Of a stretch of DNA of 64,000 nucleotides, positions 32,498-43,092 are shown piece after piece. Location: positions 25,547,319 through 25,611,318 of the forward strand of contig CM064657.1 in assembly GCA_032717465.1 (NCBI GenBank), given 5' to 3'. Made by a program: the position numbers and the translations under genes. Under the pieces are notes generated by a model. That model did not search any database. It saw nothing but the letters and a program-made list of their open reading frames with translations, and was not told the origin of the DNA. This stretch comes from Coenobita brevimanus (Eukaryota > Arthropoda > Malacostraca > Decapoda > Coenobitidae). Each line of letters starts with the position of its first letter. Position 1 is the first letter of the stretch.

Positions 32498-33898
32498 ATC
32501 TAGTTGTGATATACAGGAAATGAGGTACGTTTGTGGGGTCCTGTCTTCATTTCTTAATATGTTAAATTTTGCTTTGAACTTTTTTTGAAGTTTTTAGACT
32601 GGATGATCCCTTTGGCCAGGTTATTCCACAGGTGTATGCATCTATATGGAAAACTGTATTTCTTGATATCCTTCAAGCATCTCGGCTTTTTAGTTTCATT
32701 CTGTGTCCTCTCTCATCCCATACAAACAGATCTTCTCTCAGTTTTTTCTACTCTCATCATGGCCCTGAACACTGCAATCATTGCACCCCTCTCTCTCCTT
32801 TCTTCTAAGGTAGGCAGATATGGCTTTTCCAGCCTTTCCTTGTACAACAGATTTGCAAGGTTAGGGACCATCTTGGTTGCTGCTTTTTGTATTATTGTGA
32901 TCTTGTTTATGTCTTTCTTTTTATGTGGGGACCACACTACTGCTGCATATTCCAACCTGGAGCAGATCATGCCCAGTATCAATTTTTACATCATCTCCTC
33001 ATCCATATAATGAAATGCTGCTCTTATGTTAGTCAAGAGATTATACATATCTCTAACTATCTTGTTAATGTGTTTTTCGGGTGGCAAATTATCCAGGGCC
33101 AGCACTCCCAAGTCCCTCTCATCTCTTAATTTCATAACTGGTTCATGACTCAGCAAATAATTTAGTGATGGTCTCTTGGTACTTTTACCCATTTCCAATA
33201 TTTTACATTTTGGGGGGTTGAATTTCATTTAAGCAACGTTGGGTCTGGTTAGTACTTGGATGGGTGACCGCCTGGGAACACCAGATGCTGTTGGCATCCC
33301 TACGTCAAGTGGGGTTGGTGGAGGATTAGTGCCCCTCCCTGTAAAACAATTAACTTTAAGCCCTTGGCCACCCCGTCTGGGATACATGGCATCTGGCAAT
33401 GAATGAATGAATGAATGAACATCTGGCTCCATTCATGAATCCTATCTTCTTCACCTTCTACTTTCCTCATGATCTTTACATCGTCAGCAAACAGACTTGC
33501 ATAACAGTTCATTCCATCTACTGTATCGTTTATGTAAACAGGAACATTACAGGTACTAACACTGAGCCCTGTGGGACTCCACTTGTTAGTTCCCTTCATC
33601 CAGATACCCTGTCCTTCATTACTGTCCTCATTTGCCTGTCTCTCAAGAAGTCTCTCATCCACTCCAAAATGTTCCCTTTCATTCCAATTTCCACATTAGT
33701 CACGAATGGGCTACCTTATCAGAGGCTTTCCCCAGTTCTAAACACACACAATCACACCCAACTCTCTCTTTCTCTTGTAGCACGTCAGTCGCCCTTGAGT
33801 TGAAACTCAGCAAGTTGGAAATACATGACCTTCCACTTCTGAATCCAAACTGACTTTCTGCCAAAATGTCCACCTCCTCTAGATATTTTATCCATCTG
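32497..33898 (-). mobile_element. CR1-group LINE family B, copy B2 (interrupted by a 5S-derived SINE)
   Basis: The 3' end at 32497 (TTATCTAGTTGTGATATACAGG on plus) is followed by C-terminal domain and RT. It is split by the SINE at 33229-33419 and resumes with the FADD region to about 33898. Coding frames (32982-32713, 33228-32986, 33662-33300) are short. VVWSPHKKKDINK, LEMGKSTKRPSL and YASLFADDVKIM are recognisable. Confidence 0.75.
33229..33419 (+). mobile_element. 5S rRNA-derived SINE with RTE-like 3' tail
   Basis: 33229-33297 matches the 3' half of metazoan 5S rRNA. It includes the internal pol III promoter regions (AAGCAACGTTGGGTC as box A, GGTTAGTACTTGGATGGG as the intermediate and box C region) and GACCGCCTGGGAACACC. 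The first ~50 nt of 5S are absent. An unrelated body of about 65 bp follows. Then comes 33365-33398 (TGGCCACCCC, GGGAT, TCTGGCAAT), which matches the 3' end of the RTE C2 LINEs in this window. It ends in (AATG)n. It is inserted in LINE B2. Confidence 0.8.
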
Positions 33899-33903
33899 TG
33901 TCT

Positions 33904-34263
33904 GTGTTCTTACCTAATTGTATCTTTATAGGAATGAGTCAAGCTCGTACTGTCCCGTGTCTTAAGCCATATTTATCGTACATATCCATAAATTTGTGAA
34001 TTGTTTTGGCACACATTATTTCATTCGGTAGTGCATTCCATTGGTCAATTGCTGTGTTTGGGAAACTGAATTTCCTTACGTCTTTATCACCTCTCTTCTT
34101 ATGCAGTTTTTTGCAGTGTCCTCTTGCTGATGCTTCTCCATGTGTTAAGTAATCATTTATGTCTATTTTCTCCTTCCCTGATATGCACTTATATAGCATT
34201 ATCATGTCACCTCTTTTCCTTCGCTCCTGTAGTGTTGGTAGATTCAGTTTATTTAGTCTTTCT

Positions 34264-34265
<2 letters not shown>
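33904..34265 (-). mobile_element. CR1-group LINE family A, copy A5 (3' fragment)
   Basis: The 3' end and last ~110 residues of ORF2 (34205-33939: MIMLYKCISGKEKIDINDYL to HGTVRA-stop). It is truncated at LNLPTL, where a (GT)n tract starts. Confidence 0.85.

Positions 34266-34318
<53 letters not shown>
34266..34318. repeat. (GT)n microsatellite at the A5/A6 junction
   Basis: About 26 GT units between the 5' truncation of A5 and the 3' end of A6. Confidence 0.95.
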
Positions 34319-34320
<2 letters not shown>

Positions 34321-34430
34321 TTCTTACCTAATTGTTCTTACCTAATTGTATGTTTACAGGAATGAGTCAAGCTCGTACTGTCCCGTGTCTTAAACCATAT
34401 TTATCATACATATCCTTGAATTTGTGAATT
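34319..34430 (-). mobile_element. CR1-group LINE family A, copy A6 (short 3' end)
   Basis: Two tandem 14 bp units (TTCTTACCTAATTG twice at 34321-34348) and about 80 bp of the end of ORF2. It is truncated at the conserved HKFKD region. Confidence 0.8.
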
Positions 34431-34574
34431 GTATTTACCTATTTGTAGTATACAGGAATTGAGCAATGCTCGTGTTGTCCTGTCTCCATATCCACATTTA
34501 TCAAGTCTACCTTTACACACATGAATGTTTTTCTCATGCACCACCTCTTTGACTAAGTTGTTCCAAATATTTAA
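34431..34574 (-). mobile_element. CR1-group LINE family F, 3' fragment (second copy)
   Basis: Nearly the same as 16934-17077, and joined to a family B 3' end in the same way. Confidence 0.6.
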
Positions 34575-34689
34575 GTATTTACCTAATATACCTAATTGTG
34601 ATATACACGGAATGTACTATGCTTGTGGGTTTCCATCGCTGTTTCTCAATAAGTCGAATTTAGCCTTAAACTCGTTTAAGTTTTTAGAC

Positions 34690-35211
34690 TGGACGATCCC
34701 TTTGTCCAGGCTATTCCATAAGTCTATACTTCTGTAAGGAAAGCTATATTTCTTGATATCCTTCAAGCAGCTTGACTTTTTCAATTTCATTCCGTGTCCT
34801 CTTGTTGCTCTCTTATCCCATACAAACAGATCTTTTTGTCAATTTTATCTACTCCCACCATGGTCCTGAACACCGCAATCATGTATCCCCTCTTTCTCCT
34901 TTCCTCTAACGAAGGCAAATCCAGTTTTTCCAGCCTCTCTCTGTATGACAGGTCTGTCAGACTGGGGACCATCTTGGTTGCTGTTCTTTGTATTCTCTCA
35001 ATCTTGTTTATATCTTTCTTTTTCGTGGGGACCACACTACCGCTGCATATTCTAACCTGGGGCAGATCATGGCCACTATCAATTTTTTCATCATTTCCTC
35101 ATCCATATAATGAAATGCTACTCTTATGTTAGTCAAGAGTTTGTAAGTCTCTCCAAATATCTTGTTAATGTGCTTTTCTGGTGACAAAGTATCTTGGACC
35201 AGCACTCCCAA
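34690..35211 (-). pseudogene. Family B ORF2 C-terminal domain (B3), out of frame
   Basis: 35211-35008 (QDTLSPEKHINKIFGETYKLL, CPRLEYAAVVWSP) and 35035-34787 (KKKDINKIERIQRTATKMV, SYRERLEKLDLPSLEERRKR). It belongs to the ORF ending at 35246 and is separated by frameshifts. Confidence 0.75.
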
Positions 35212-35245
35212 ATCTTTCTCTTCTCTCCTTTTTGTGATTAATTCA

Positions 35246-36776
35246 TTACCCCAACAAATAATTCAGTGATGGTCTCCTGGTACTTTTACCCATTTCCAAT
35301 ATTTTACATTTCTTTACATTAAATTTCATTTCCCACGTCCGGCTCCAATCATGTATCCTATCCAAATCCTCCTGCAGTATTTTACAATCCTCCTCAACCT
35401 CTGTCTTCCTCAAGATCTTTACATCATCAGCAAACAGACTTGCATAACTGTTCACTCCATCTACCACATCATTTACGTAAATCAGGAACATTACTGGCGC
35501 CAACACTGAGCCTTGAAGGACTCCACTTGTTACTTCCCTCCATCCAGACATCTTTTCCTTTATTACTGTCCTCATTTGTCTGTCTCTCAAAAAGTCTCTC
35601 ATCCATTCCAGAAGTTTCCTCTTTAGTCCTCCCATATATTCTAGTTTCCACATTAGTCTCTTATGAGGTACCTTGTCAAAGGCCTTCTCTAAGTCTAAGT
35701 ACACACAATCCACCCAACCATCTCTCTCCTGTACCACATCAATCGCTCTTGAGTAAAAGCTCAACAAGTTAGAAACACATGACCTTCCACTTCTGAATGC
35801 AAACTGACATTCAGCCAAAATTTTCATCTCTTCCAGATATTTTATCCATCTGTCTTTCAGGATTCTCTCACACAATTTTGCGACCATGCTGGTTAGAGAC
35901 ACTGGTCTATAATTCAGGGGTTCTTCCCTGTTTCCTCCCTTGTAAATTGGTACCACATTTGCCCTCTTCCATTCTTTTGGCACTTTCCCCTCTTCCAGTG
36001 AGCATATGATTAAGCTGTGAATTTTATCCGCCAGTTGTTCTCTGCATTCCTTCAGTACCCAATTAGAAATTCCATCAGGTCCTGGGGCTTTCCTTACATC
36101 TTGAGTTTCCAGTAATTTATACACTTCCTGTACCTCCACTTTTATATCTTTCATCACTGGAACATTTCTAATCACTCCCTCCCCTTCCACAAGCTCCTTT
36201 TCTTTAGTGAAAACTGACTGGAAACGTTTGTTCATTATTTCTGCTTGCATTGCCGCATCCTTGAAAACCTCTCCTTCTACTTTCAGTTTGGTGATTCCTT
36301 CCTTTTGTTTCAGTTTGCCATTAACAAATCTATAAAACAGTTTGGGTTCATCCTTGCATTTGTCAATTATACCTTTTTCAAAATTCCTTTCTTCTTCTCT
36401 ACGTATTCTTGTGTATTCATTTCTTGTTCTTTTATATTCTTCCTTTGTTCTGTTGTTACCTCTCTTTCTCCAATTGTTCCACGCCTTATCTCTCTCTTTT
36501 TTTGCTATCATACACCTTCTATTAAACCACTCCTTTTTCCTGTTTTTTTTCCCTCTTACTCTTGGTACAAAATTTTCCACTCCCAAATTATAGAGGTCTA
36601 GAAAGATGTCCCACTTCCTCCGTATCTCTCTTGTTTCTCTGAATTTTCTCCAATCCGCATTTTCAAAAAAGTTTCTCAATCCTGTAAAATTTCCTTTCCC
36701 AAAGTTGTATCTTCCCTGTCTATGAAGCTCGTCTCTTGGCTCGACGTTTCCTATTAACATCTGGAACTCAGTGACC
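35246..36776 (-). CDS. Family B ORF2: linker and reverse transcriptase, long open frame
   Basis: 510 codons open from the truncation point. Residues 1-170 are the post-endonuclease linker (KKNRKKEWFNRRCMIAKKERDKA is at about 85). RT: KAPGPDGISNWVLKE near 245, KRANVVPIYKGGN, NYRPVSLTSMVAK, FAFRSGRSCVSNLLSFYSRA, CVYLDLEKAFDKVPHKRL, SGVLQGSVLAPVMF and SLFADDVKILRK near 445. GVLQG replaces the usual GVPQG. It ends at RRPSLNYLLG, where a frameshift leads into the C-terminal domain (35211-34787). It is the reference for family B. No endonuclease remains, so independent activity is unlikely. Confidence 0.85.
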
Positions 36777-36821
36777 ATGTGTGTGTGTGTGTGTGTGTCT
36801 CTCTCTCTCTCTCTCTCTCTC
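36777..36821. repeat. (GT)n(CT)n microsatellite at the 5' edge of B3
   Basis: About 11 GT followed by about 12 CT units directly at the truncated 5' end of LINE B3. Confidence 0.9.
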
Positions 36822-36944
36822 TGGGAGGGTGAGAAAAATGGAGTGAATCATGAGCGGCGAATTCCTTGAGGGGTATCGGTGTAGGAGAGGACGTTTCCAC
36901 CAGTGACCTCATCATAGGATTTAACTTGTACATGACTTCATTAA

Positions 36945-36952
36945 GGTGTGTG

Positions 36953-37011
<59 letters not shown>
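36945..37011. repeat. (GT)n microsatellite next to the 3' tail of RTE C2b
   Basis: About 32 GT units with one interruption, five bases from the (TAGA)n tail of the minus-strand RTE. Cys-Val and Thr-His repeats in open frames here come from this tract. Between 36822 and 36944 no feature was recognised. Confidence 0.95.
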
Positions 37012-37012
<1 letters not shown>

Positions 37013-37016
37013 ATTA

Positions 37017-39250
37017 CATCTATCTATCTATCTATTGCCAGACGCCTCAATCCCGTTTGGGGTGGCCACGAACAAATCGCCTCCAAGTCGCCCTGTCCCC
37101 CGCCATTTCACTGCCCTGCTCCCAACTCACACCCCCCTCTCTCATATACCTCTCCACCCCATCCCTCCATCTCATCCTCGGCCTCCCCCTCCCTCTTCCC
37201 CCCTCCACCTCACTCACATACACTCTCTTCGTCAGTCTTTCACCCTCCATCCTCTCCACATGGCCAAACCACCTCAGTGTGTTCCTCATAACACTTCCTA
37301 TCACATCCACATCCACACCACAACGCTCCTTTATATCCTCATTCGTCAGCCTGTCTCTCCACGTGACTCCACAGGCTCCTCTTGAATAACTCATTTCCAC
37401 TGCTCTCACTCTTGACTTGTGTCCTTCCAACAATGTCCAAGCTTCACTTCCGTACGTTAGAGTTGGTATCACAGTACTGTCATGTAGTAACTTTTTCACT
37501 TCCATGCTCACTTCCCTGTTTCTTATCACTGCTTTCAAGGAACCAACAACCTTTCTTCCCTGCTGTACCCTTTCAAGCACTTCGCCCTCCAAACCTCCAT
37601 CCTTACTCATCACACTACCCAAATACTTAAACGTACTCACATTTTCCAATTCCTCACCATCCAACCTCACTGTACATTCACTAACTTCACCTCTCTCAAA
37701 GACCATCACTTTACTCTTCCCTACATTCACCTTTAGGTTCCGTTTCTTACACACTCTCTCAAACTCATCCACCAAGCCTTGCAGCTCTCCTTCGTCTTCA
37801 CTCAACAACACAGTATCATCTGCAAACAACAGTACAGGGAGTTTCCAAACACTATCCTCTCTCACCAGGGCCACTCCAACATCCACCACCCTACCTTGTA
37901 CCTCTTTTATTACCCCATCCATGTACAGATTGAACAACCATGGAGACATGACACATCCCTGTTTCAAACCAACTTTCAAAGAGAAAAATTCACTTAGTTC
38001 ACCATACTCATGCACTGCAGCCTTCGCACCATCGTACATACTCTTCACAGCATTCAACAACTTCCCATCTACTCCATATATTCTCAACACTTTCCACAAT
38101 CCTTGTCTATCCACCCTGTCATATGCTTTCTCCAAATCCATGAAAGCTGCATACAACTTCTTTCCCTTCTCTAGAAACTTTTCCACTAAAGATCTAAGAA
38201 TGAATATCTGATCTACACAACCTCTTCCCTTCCTAAAGCCTCCCTGTTCTTCTCCAACTAATTTCTCTGTTCTTTCTCTAACTCTGTCTATAAGTATCCT
38301 ACCATACACTCTTCCTATTATACTAAGAAGACAAATGCCCCTATGATTACCACACACTTCTTTTTCCCCTTTTCCTTTGTACAAGGGAATAATTATACCT
38401 GACTTCCAATCCTCCGGGACTCTACCTTCCTCCCAGGCCAATCTGCACATCATCCACATCCATTGTACTACTATCTCTCCCCTGTGCTTCAGCATTTCAT
38501 CACATACTCCATCAATTCCTGGGGCTTTCCCCGATTTAACTTTCTTCATTGCTTCCACAACTTCTATCCTACTGATTTCTTCCTGTCTTCTCACCTCCCT
38601 CCTTCTCCCAGCCATTCCCCAACCACTTATACTAGCATTACTTCCATCCTCTACGTTCAACAATTCCTTAAAGTGTTCTCTCCATCTGCTCACTTTTTCT
38701 CCCTTCTCCACTAGTAATCTACCATTTTTATCTTTCACTCCCCTGCTAACTTCACTTCCACCCTGTCTTACTCTTTTCACTTCTCTCCAGAACATTTTCT
38801 TACAGTCCCTCCACTTTACACTCAAATTCCTTCCAAATTCCTCATCCACTCTCTTCTTACTCTCTCTTACTAATCTTTTCACCTCTCTCTTTCTTTCCAC
38901 ATATACCTCTCTCGTCCACCTCTCAACTTCTTCCACGCCCCTATTTCTCATTCATTCATTGTATGCTTTCTTCTTTTGTGCCACAGCCTGTTTCACCTCT
39001 TCAGTCCACCATGCTGTTCCTTGCACCCCCCTCCGTCTTCTCTTCCTTCCACACACCACATGACATGCTGCACATATTTCTTCTGTAAATATCTTACACA
39101 CACCTTCCACGTCTCCCATCTGCTCCATTTCATATTTGCCCAATCGTTCCTCCACTTCTCTCTTATACTCTGCCTTTTTCTCATCCTCTTGTAACGTCTC
39201 CACTCTCCTTGCAACTACTCCTTCCTCTCGTCTTTCCCTTTACTAATTTC
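37017..39250 (-). mobile_element. RTE-like LINE, subfamily C2, copy C2b (5' truncated)
   Basis: Tail at 37017 (CTATCTATCTATCTATTGCCAG on plus) through C-terminal domain and RT to linker sequence at about 39250. It is the most complete C2 RT in the window. Confidence 0.9.
37047..39203 (-). pseudogene. RTE C2b ORF2: linker, reverse transcriptase, C-terminal domain (one stop)
   Basis: A single frame from 39203 to 37047 interrupted only by a TGA at 38954-38952 (YNE-stop-MRNRG, where C2a has Trp). The 634 codons after it are open: APGIDGVCDEML, GIIIPLYKGKGE, NHRGICLLSI, EQGGFRKGRGCVDQIF, YAAFMDLEKAYDRVDRQG, GLKQGCVMSPWLFNLYMDG, LLFADDTVLLSEDE (catalytic FADD), TYGSEAWTLLEG, LRWFGHVERMEGER, GRGRGRPRMRWRDG, ending RGHPKRD-stop. 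The endonuclease is missing. Copy C2c has exactly the same TGA, so the stop predates both insertions. Confidence 0.85.
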
Positions 39251-39344
39251 TTTTCCAGGTTGTTAAAATTCACTGGCGACCAGTTTGATACCAGTTTCAG
39301 GTTATGGGGAGCAACTTTTCCAAAATGACAGTGTGTGTGTATCT

Positions 39345-39452
39345 ACCTAATAGAAAAGAGATAAAGGGATAAGGCATGGAACAAATGTAAAAAGAAAGGT
39401 AATGACAAAACAAGGGATGAACGTAAAAGAACTAGAAATGAATATACAGTAA
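39345..39452 (+). mobile_element. CR1-group LINE family B, linker fragment (plus strand)
   Basis: About 105 bp reading RDKAWNKCKKKGNDKTRDERK and RTRNEY in one frame, matching the family B linker in B3. It breaks at a TA followed by CAGTAACC, the start of a pogo-type terminus. Confidence 0.6.
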
Positions 39453-39652
39453 CCTCTCAACTTATGTGAGTTTAAACAGCGTGTTTCTGTTTTAACACAA
39501 GCAAATATTTAAGGAGATGTGTTTAACTAACAAGGGTTTCTCGATTTAACGTGACTTTACATGCACGTGATGTTTTCAAGTTAGCCGCGCGCGCTTTGGC
39601 CAGTCCCGAGCTGATAGACCATCTCGGGGACAGTTTAATTTATTCAGTTGAA

Positions 39653-39698
<46 letters not shown>

Positions 39699-39910
39699 CA
39701 CAGTCGACCCTCTGTCCTCGTGGTTCCTCTGTTTGCTTTTTCGATTGTTCGCGGTTTGTCACCAGGGAAACCAAATCACCTTTTTTGAAGTCCAGAGAAA
39801 AATTGAAACACATTCAAATCGCACGCCACATGCTGCATACCGCCCACAGCGCCACCCGCGCCACCCCTGCATTGTTTTGAATCTTTCGCGGCAGGCTCTC
39901 TCATTCTCAG
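39453..39910. mobile_element. Tigger/pogo-type terminal fragments with (TA)n
   Basis: Two pogo-like ends: CAGTAACCTCTCAACTTA just after the TA at 39450, and CAGTCGACCCTCTGTCC at about 39702, which follows a (TA)n tract (about 39656-39692). The second end recurs at 54113. No transposase is seen, so these are remnants or MITEs. Confidence 0.5.
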
Positions 39911-40015
39911 GTTACGAGATAATTCGCCATCAAGTCAATTCACCCTCAAAACATGGACGATTCTCCATCAGGACAATTCGCATCCTGGACGATTCCCTGT
40001 CATTCTATAAATATA
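39911..40015 (+). repeat. Short-motif repeat G (copy 1), at a proposed inversion edge
   Basis: GATAATTCGCCATCAAGTCA followed by three degenerate repeats of a GAC-GATTC-(C)CCRTCA motif. It matches 57335-57440. I do not recognise the element. Confidence 0.6.
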
Positions 40016-40183
40016 CTTATTTTTGAATAATTAATACTTTAATAACTAATTTTCAGGGGGATCTATCAAAGTCTATGTTCATTCAATAGCGTAGGCTTTG
40101 GATATCATTTGTAAGTTGCACTTTTAACCAATAATTAACGTGTTTCTAGTTCGCTGTAGTCAACTTTGAATTACAGTACTTAC

Positions 40184-40430
40184 TGACCAGAATGTGGGTG
40201 TACTCGTGACATCAATTATGACAACTTACAGTAATGTTCAACTTATACATTTTATTCATGCTAACATTACACCCGTTTCCACTTTATTTCCTTGCTATCA
40301 CATATTTACTGACCAGATTTACACAGTGGGTGTAGTTTTGATAACAATTCTTTCCACTTACACTAATTCTCATCTTATACATTACTTTTCTGAAAAAATA
40401 CCACCCGTTTCAACTTTATATTTGACTTAG
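40184..40430. repeat. Two tandem ~124 bp units downstream of the piggyBac transposase
   Basis: Units start with TTACTGACCAGA at about 40179 and TTACTGACCAGATTTACAC at about 40307. Both contain GTGGGTGTA, CTTATACATT and ACCCGTTTC-ACTTTAT. The reverse complement resembles the repeats at 57700-58290, supporting a shared 3' region. Confidence 0.6.
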
Positions 40431-40487
40431 CACCTACTGACTGGCCTTACCATTATCATGAGCGTCATTTCGCCTTCCCACACAGTT

Positions 40488-42835
40488 TCAGAAGTGTACG
40501 AGATTATGATATTCCTTGAAACAAGGCTGAAGGCACAACGCAACATTGCACTCGACACACTTGTATCTTGTGTCTTTTCTCTGCGTTGATGGTCTGACTG
40601 TCGAGTGCTTACATACATGGCAGCGATGCTGGGGTTTACGACGGTTTGGTTCGGAAGGGATTGCGCTAGGGTAGTGGCGGGCTGCAAGACGTAGGGGAGT
40701 CTGAGCAGCACGGGGGGCGCGGGGGCGGTGTGGGGGTCTTTCCTGGGCATGCTTGGCGATTATTTCACGTGCCAGCTCCCTCACAAACCCCTCAAAGGTC
40801 TCGGATACTCCGGTGGTCATTGCGTGCAGGTAGTGGGCGTTCAGGACCGTGATGTCGAGCAAGTGGAAAAAGAGTTTCTTGTACCACTTCATCGTTGTCC
40901 TGGCACAGTCAACACTTGAAATCATCGAGTCTGACTGATCAACTTGCCTCATGTTCAGATTATAGGCAAGTACAGACTCTGGTTTCCATACGCTGCGCCT
41001 CCTCTCGCTACGGTGATCCACGGAGTCTGTGCGGTGCATCAGGGGGCTGTGAACAGTTGATAGGAGGCAAACTTCCCTGTTGTGGTTCCACAGGGTTGCA
41101 AGGATGTTATTGGCCTGGAAGAAAACCACCTCATTCTTGTCAAGTTTCCTCCCTATCTTGACCATATGGCGACGGTTTCTCTTGACTGTACCACAGACTC
41201 CGGTGTCGTGTTTGTGGAGGAACCTAGCGAGAAGAGGGCTAGTGTACCAGTTGTCCAGGTACAAAACATGACCACGATGAAGGTACTCTTCTATCATTGT
41301 CTTCACCACGGCCCCAGAGAGTCCTATACTCCGATCTTCTATTATATCTGTCTGTGCGCCCGTGTACAAGACTATGTCTTGCACATAACCAGTCTTACAG
41401 TCACACATAACAAAGATCTTGAACCCGAAACGGTGTCTCTTGCTGGGTATATACTGCCTAAAGGAAATATTGCCTCTCCACAACACAAGACTCTCGTCTA
41501 TGACGAGGTCTCTGTAGGGATAAAATGAGGAGCGGAACATTTCCCGTAAATGATCAAATACCAGCCTAATTCTCCTCATTTTATCGGTGTTATTTGCATT
41601 GGCTGGATCATCTGCATCAAAAAGTGGAGGCGGCCGAGAATAAACTGAAATCTATTACGACCCATCACCTTTCCAAAGAAAGGTGTTAGGATGATTGGGT
41701 CCGTTGTCCAGTAGGCAGGAATTTGATTTTTCTTCACCACACCCATCAAGATTACCAGGGCAAAAAATAGGAATATCTCTGATATAGTCACGGGAAAGTC
41801 ATACTGTTCTGCATGCTTGCTTGTGGTTCCTAGGCGTTCACTTTCAAGGCGCTGGGATTGTGAAAATATATTTGTCTGTTCTACTATGCGCCCAACAAAC
41901 GCCTCATCAAAAAACAAGTTGAAAAAATCTAAACGTGACGACCCAGCATTTACACCTGGAGCCGTGCAACCTGACCGCCACTCCTCAGTGAACTGGTGAA
42001 TGATGGGAGTAAAATTACTCCCATCCTCCCAGTTCCACGTGACACCACCGTCTCCAGCCACGTCACCATCGTCCCCTTCGTCAGGGTGGGGAGGTGAGGG
42101 TGGTGGGGGAGGTTGGGGAGGTGGAGAGCGGCGCCTCTCATCACTCGCACTTCTCTTCCCTCTCCCTTTTCCTTTGCCCTTTCCCTTCCCTTTCTTTCCT
42201 TTCCCCACATCCTGGGGCTGTGGGGAGGAAGTTTGTGAATATTCAGGGGCGAAAGAAGTGCTGGGGAGTGACTCAACCTGCTCTCCCCTAGGCCTACGAG
42301 CACCACGTGCTCGTGCTGCCTCCCTCACGCCACTGGCCCCTTCACCCCGCACTACCCCCACACCACTCTCACTTTCACCCCGCGCTGCCGCCACAACACT
42401 TTCCCTTTCTCCCAGCAATCCCACCACACCACTTGCTACTTCCCCAGACAAAGTACTTGAACCATACCTTAGGTGTCGTCTCGCCCCACCTTCTGATCCA
42501 CATGGTGATATTTTTTCCTTTCCCAACCACTCGGCGATATCATGTCCTAGCCCTCCGTCATCCTCATCGTCCTCATCCTCGTCCTGATCAGAATCGTGAT
42601 GGAGAGATAGCTGTGCACGTGGTTGGGGAGCAGCCTGGCCTTCCCTTGCCTTACGGTATGTCACATACCGCGTTTTTCGGGGCGAAGGGACCTCCTCATC
42701 ACTGCTACTTATTTCTTCCTCTGGCTGGACGTAATTGCGATCCACCACATCATCATCGAGTGGAGAATCACTGTCTCCAGTGAAGGCTTCCAGGACGGAT
42801 GCAATTTGCTCATCTGAGAGACCTTTCTGCGCCAT
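40488..42835 (-). pseudogene. piggyBac transposase with one frameshift
   Basis: ATG at 42835: MAQKGLSDEQIASVLEAFTG, then an acidic and Ser-rich leader (SDEEVPSPRKTR, DQDEDEDDEDDGG) and a basic GKGKGKGKGRGKRS stretch. FFNLFFDEAFVGRIVEQTN begins the piggyBac domain. A frameshift lies at about 41620-41580 in RLHF...DPANANNTDKM. In the second frame are YRDLVIDESLVLWRG (first Asp), VLYLDNWYTSPLL (second Asp) and NMRQVDQSDSM (third Asp region). The C-terminus has a Cys-rich zinc-binding module (CHVCKHS, YKCVECNVALC, PCFKEYH). All catalytic residues I can identify are kept. The family catalyses TTAA-specific cut-and-paste transposition. Two frames with a single break suggest recent inactivation. Confidence 0.85.
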
Positions 42836-43092
42836 GTCTGACCTGGGTCACTGCTGGCAGGTGAGTGACCGAGACAAGGGCGAGCGCGGGTCACGCGGGG
42901 TCTAGGACGCTGCCTGCCTGGCGGCAGGTAGGGGAGGCTTGGGTACCCGGGCGAAACGAAAATCTCCCGCGAATTTTGAAAATTGTGGAAATTATGAACC
43001 TTGCAATTGCAGGACGTTGAAGTACGTCCTCGGGACTGGCTGTGACAAAACGTGAGGCCGTGGAAGTACGTCCTCGGGACGGCGTGGGTTAA

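Larger units (their letters stand above)
34575..36776 (-). mobile_element. CR1-group LINE family B, copy B3 (best preserved ORF2)
   Basis: From the 3' end at 34575 to a 5' truncation just after the endonuclease, at a (GT)n(CT)n tract. The upstream 510 codons are open and the last ~130 codons lie in other frames. Confidence 0.85.
40016..43092 (-). mobile_element. piggyBac DNA transposon, autonomous-type copy pB1 (3' end displaced)
   Basis: The 5' end is a TTAA at 43089-43092, followed on the minus strand by CCCACGCCGTCCCGAGGACG. CAGTCCCGAGGACGTACTTC is repeated inside as a subterminal repeat. It encodes a transposase (42835-40488) and then tandem repeats (40430-40184). The 3' terminus is not beside it. 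The matching 3' end is at 58692, see the inversion finding. Confidence 0.75.

Noticed and set aside
33229..33297. Functional 5S rRNA gene
   Set aside because: The first ~50 nt are missing and a SINE body and LINE tail follow; no termination T-run at the end of the 5S part.
36754..37389. Cys-Val and Thr-His repeat proteins near (GT)n tracts (also 34124-34365)
   Set aside because: Translation of microsatellites joined to antisense RTE sequence.
37417..38211. Long open frames antisense to the RTE and family E copies (also 9062-9769, 17267-17974, 23153-24037, 24203-25042, 54487-55224, 55390-56184)
   Set aside because: Mirror frames of purine-rich RT coding sequence. The same antisense frame appears at every RTE copy and has no independent motif.
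42000..42783. Ser/Pro/His-rich plus-strand ORFs
   Set aside because: Antisense to the acidic and basic leader of the piggyBac transposase.
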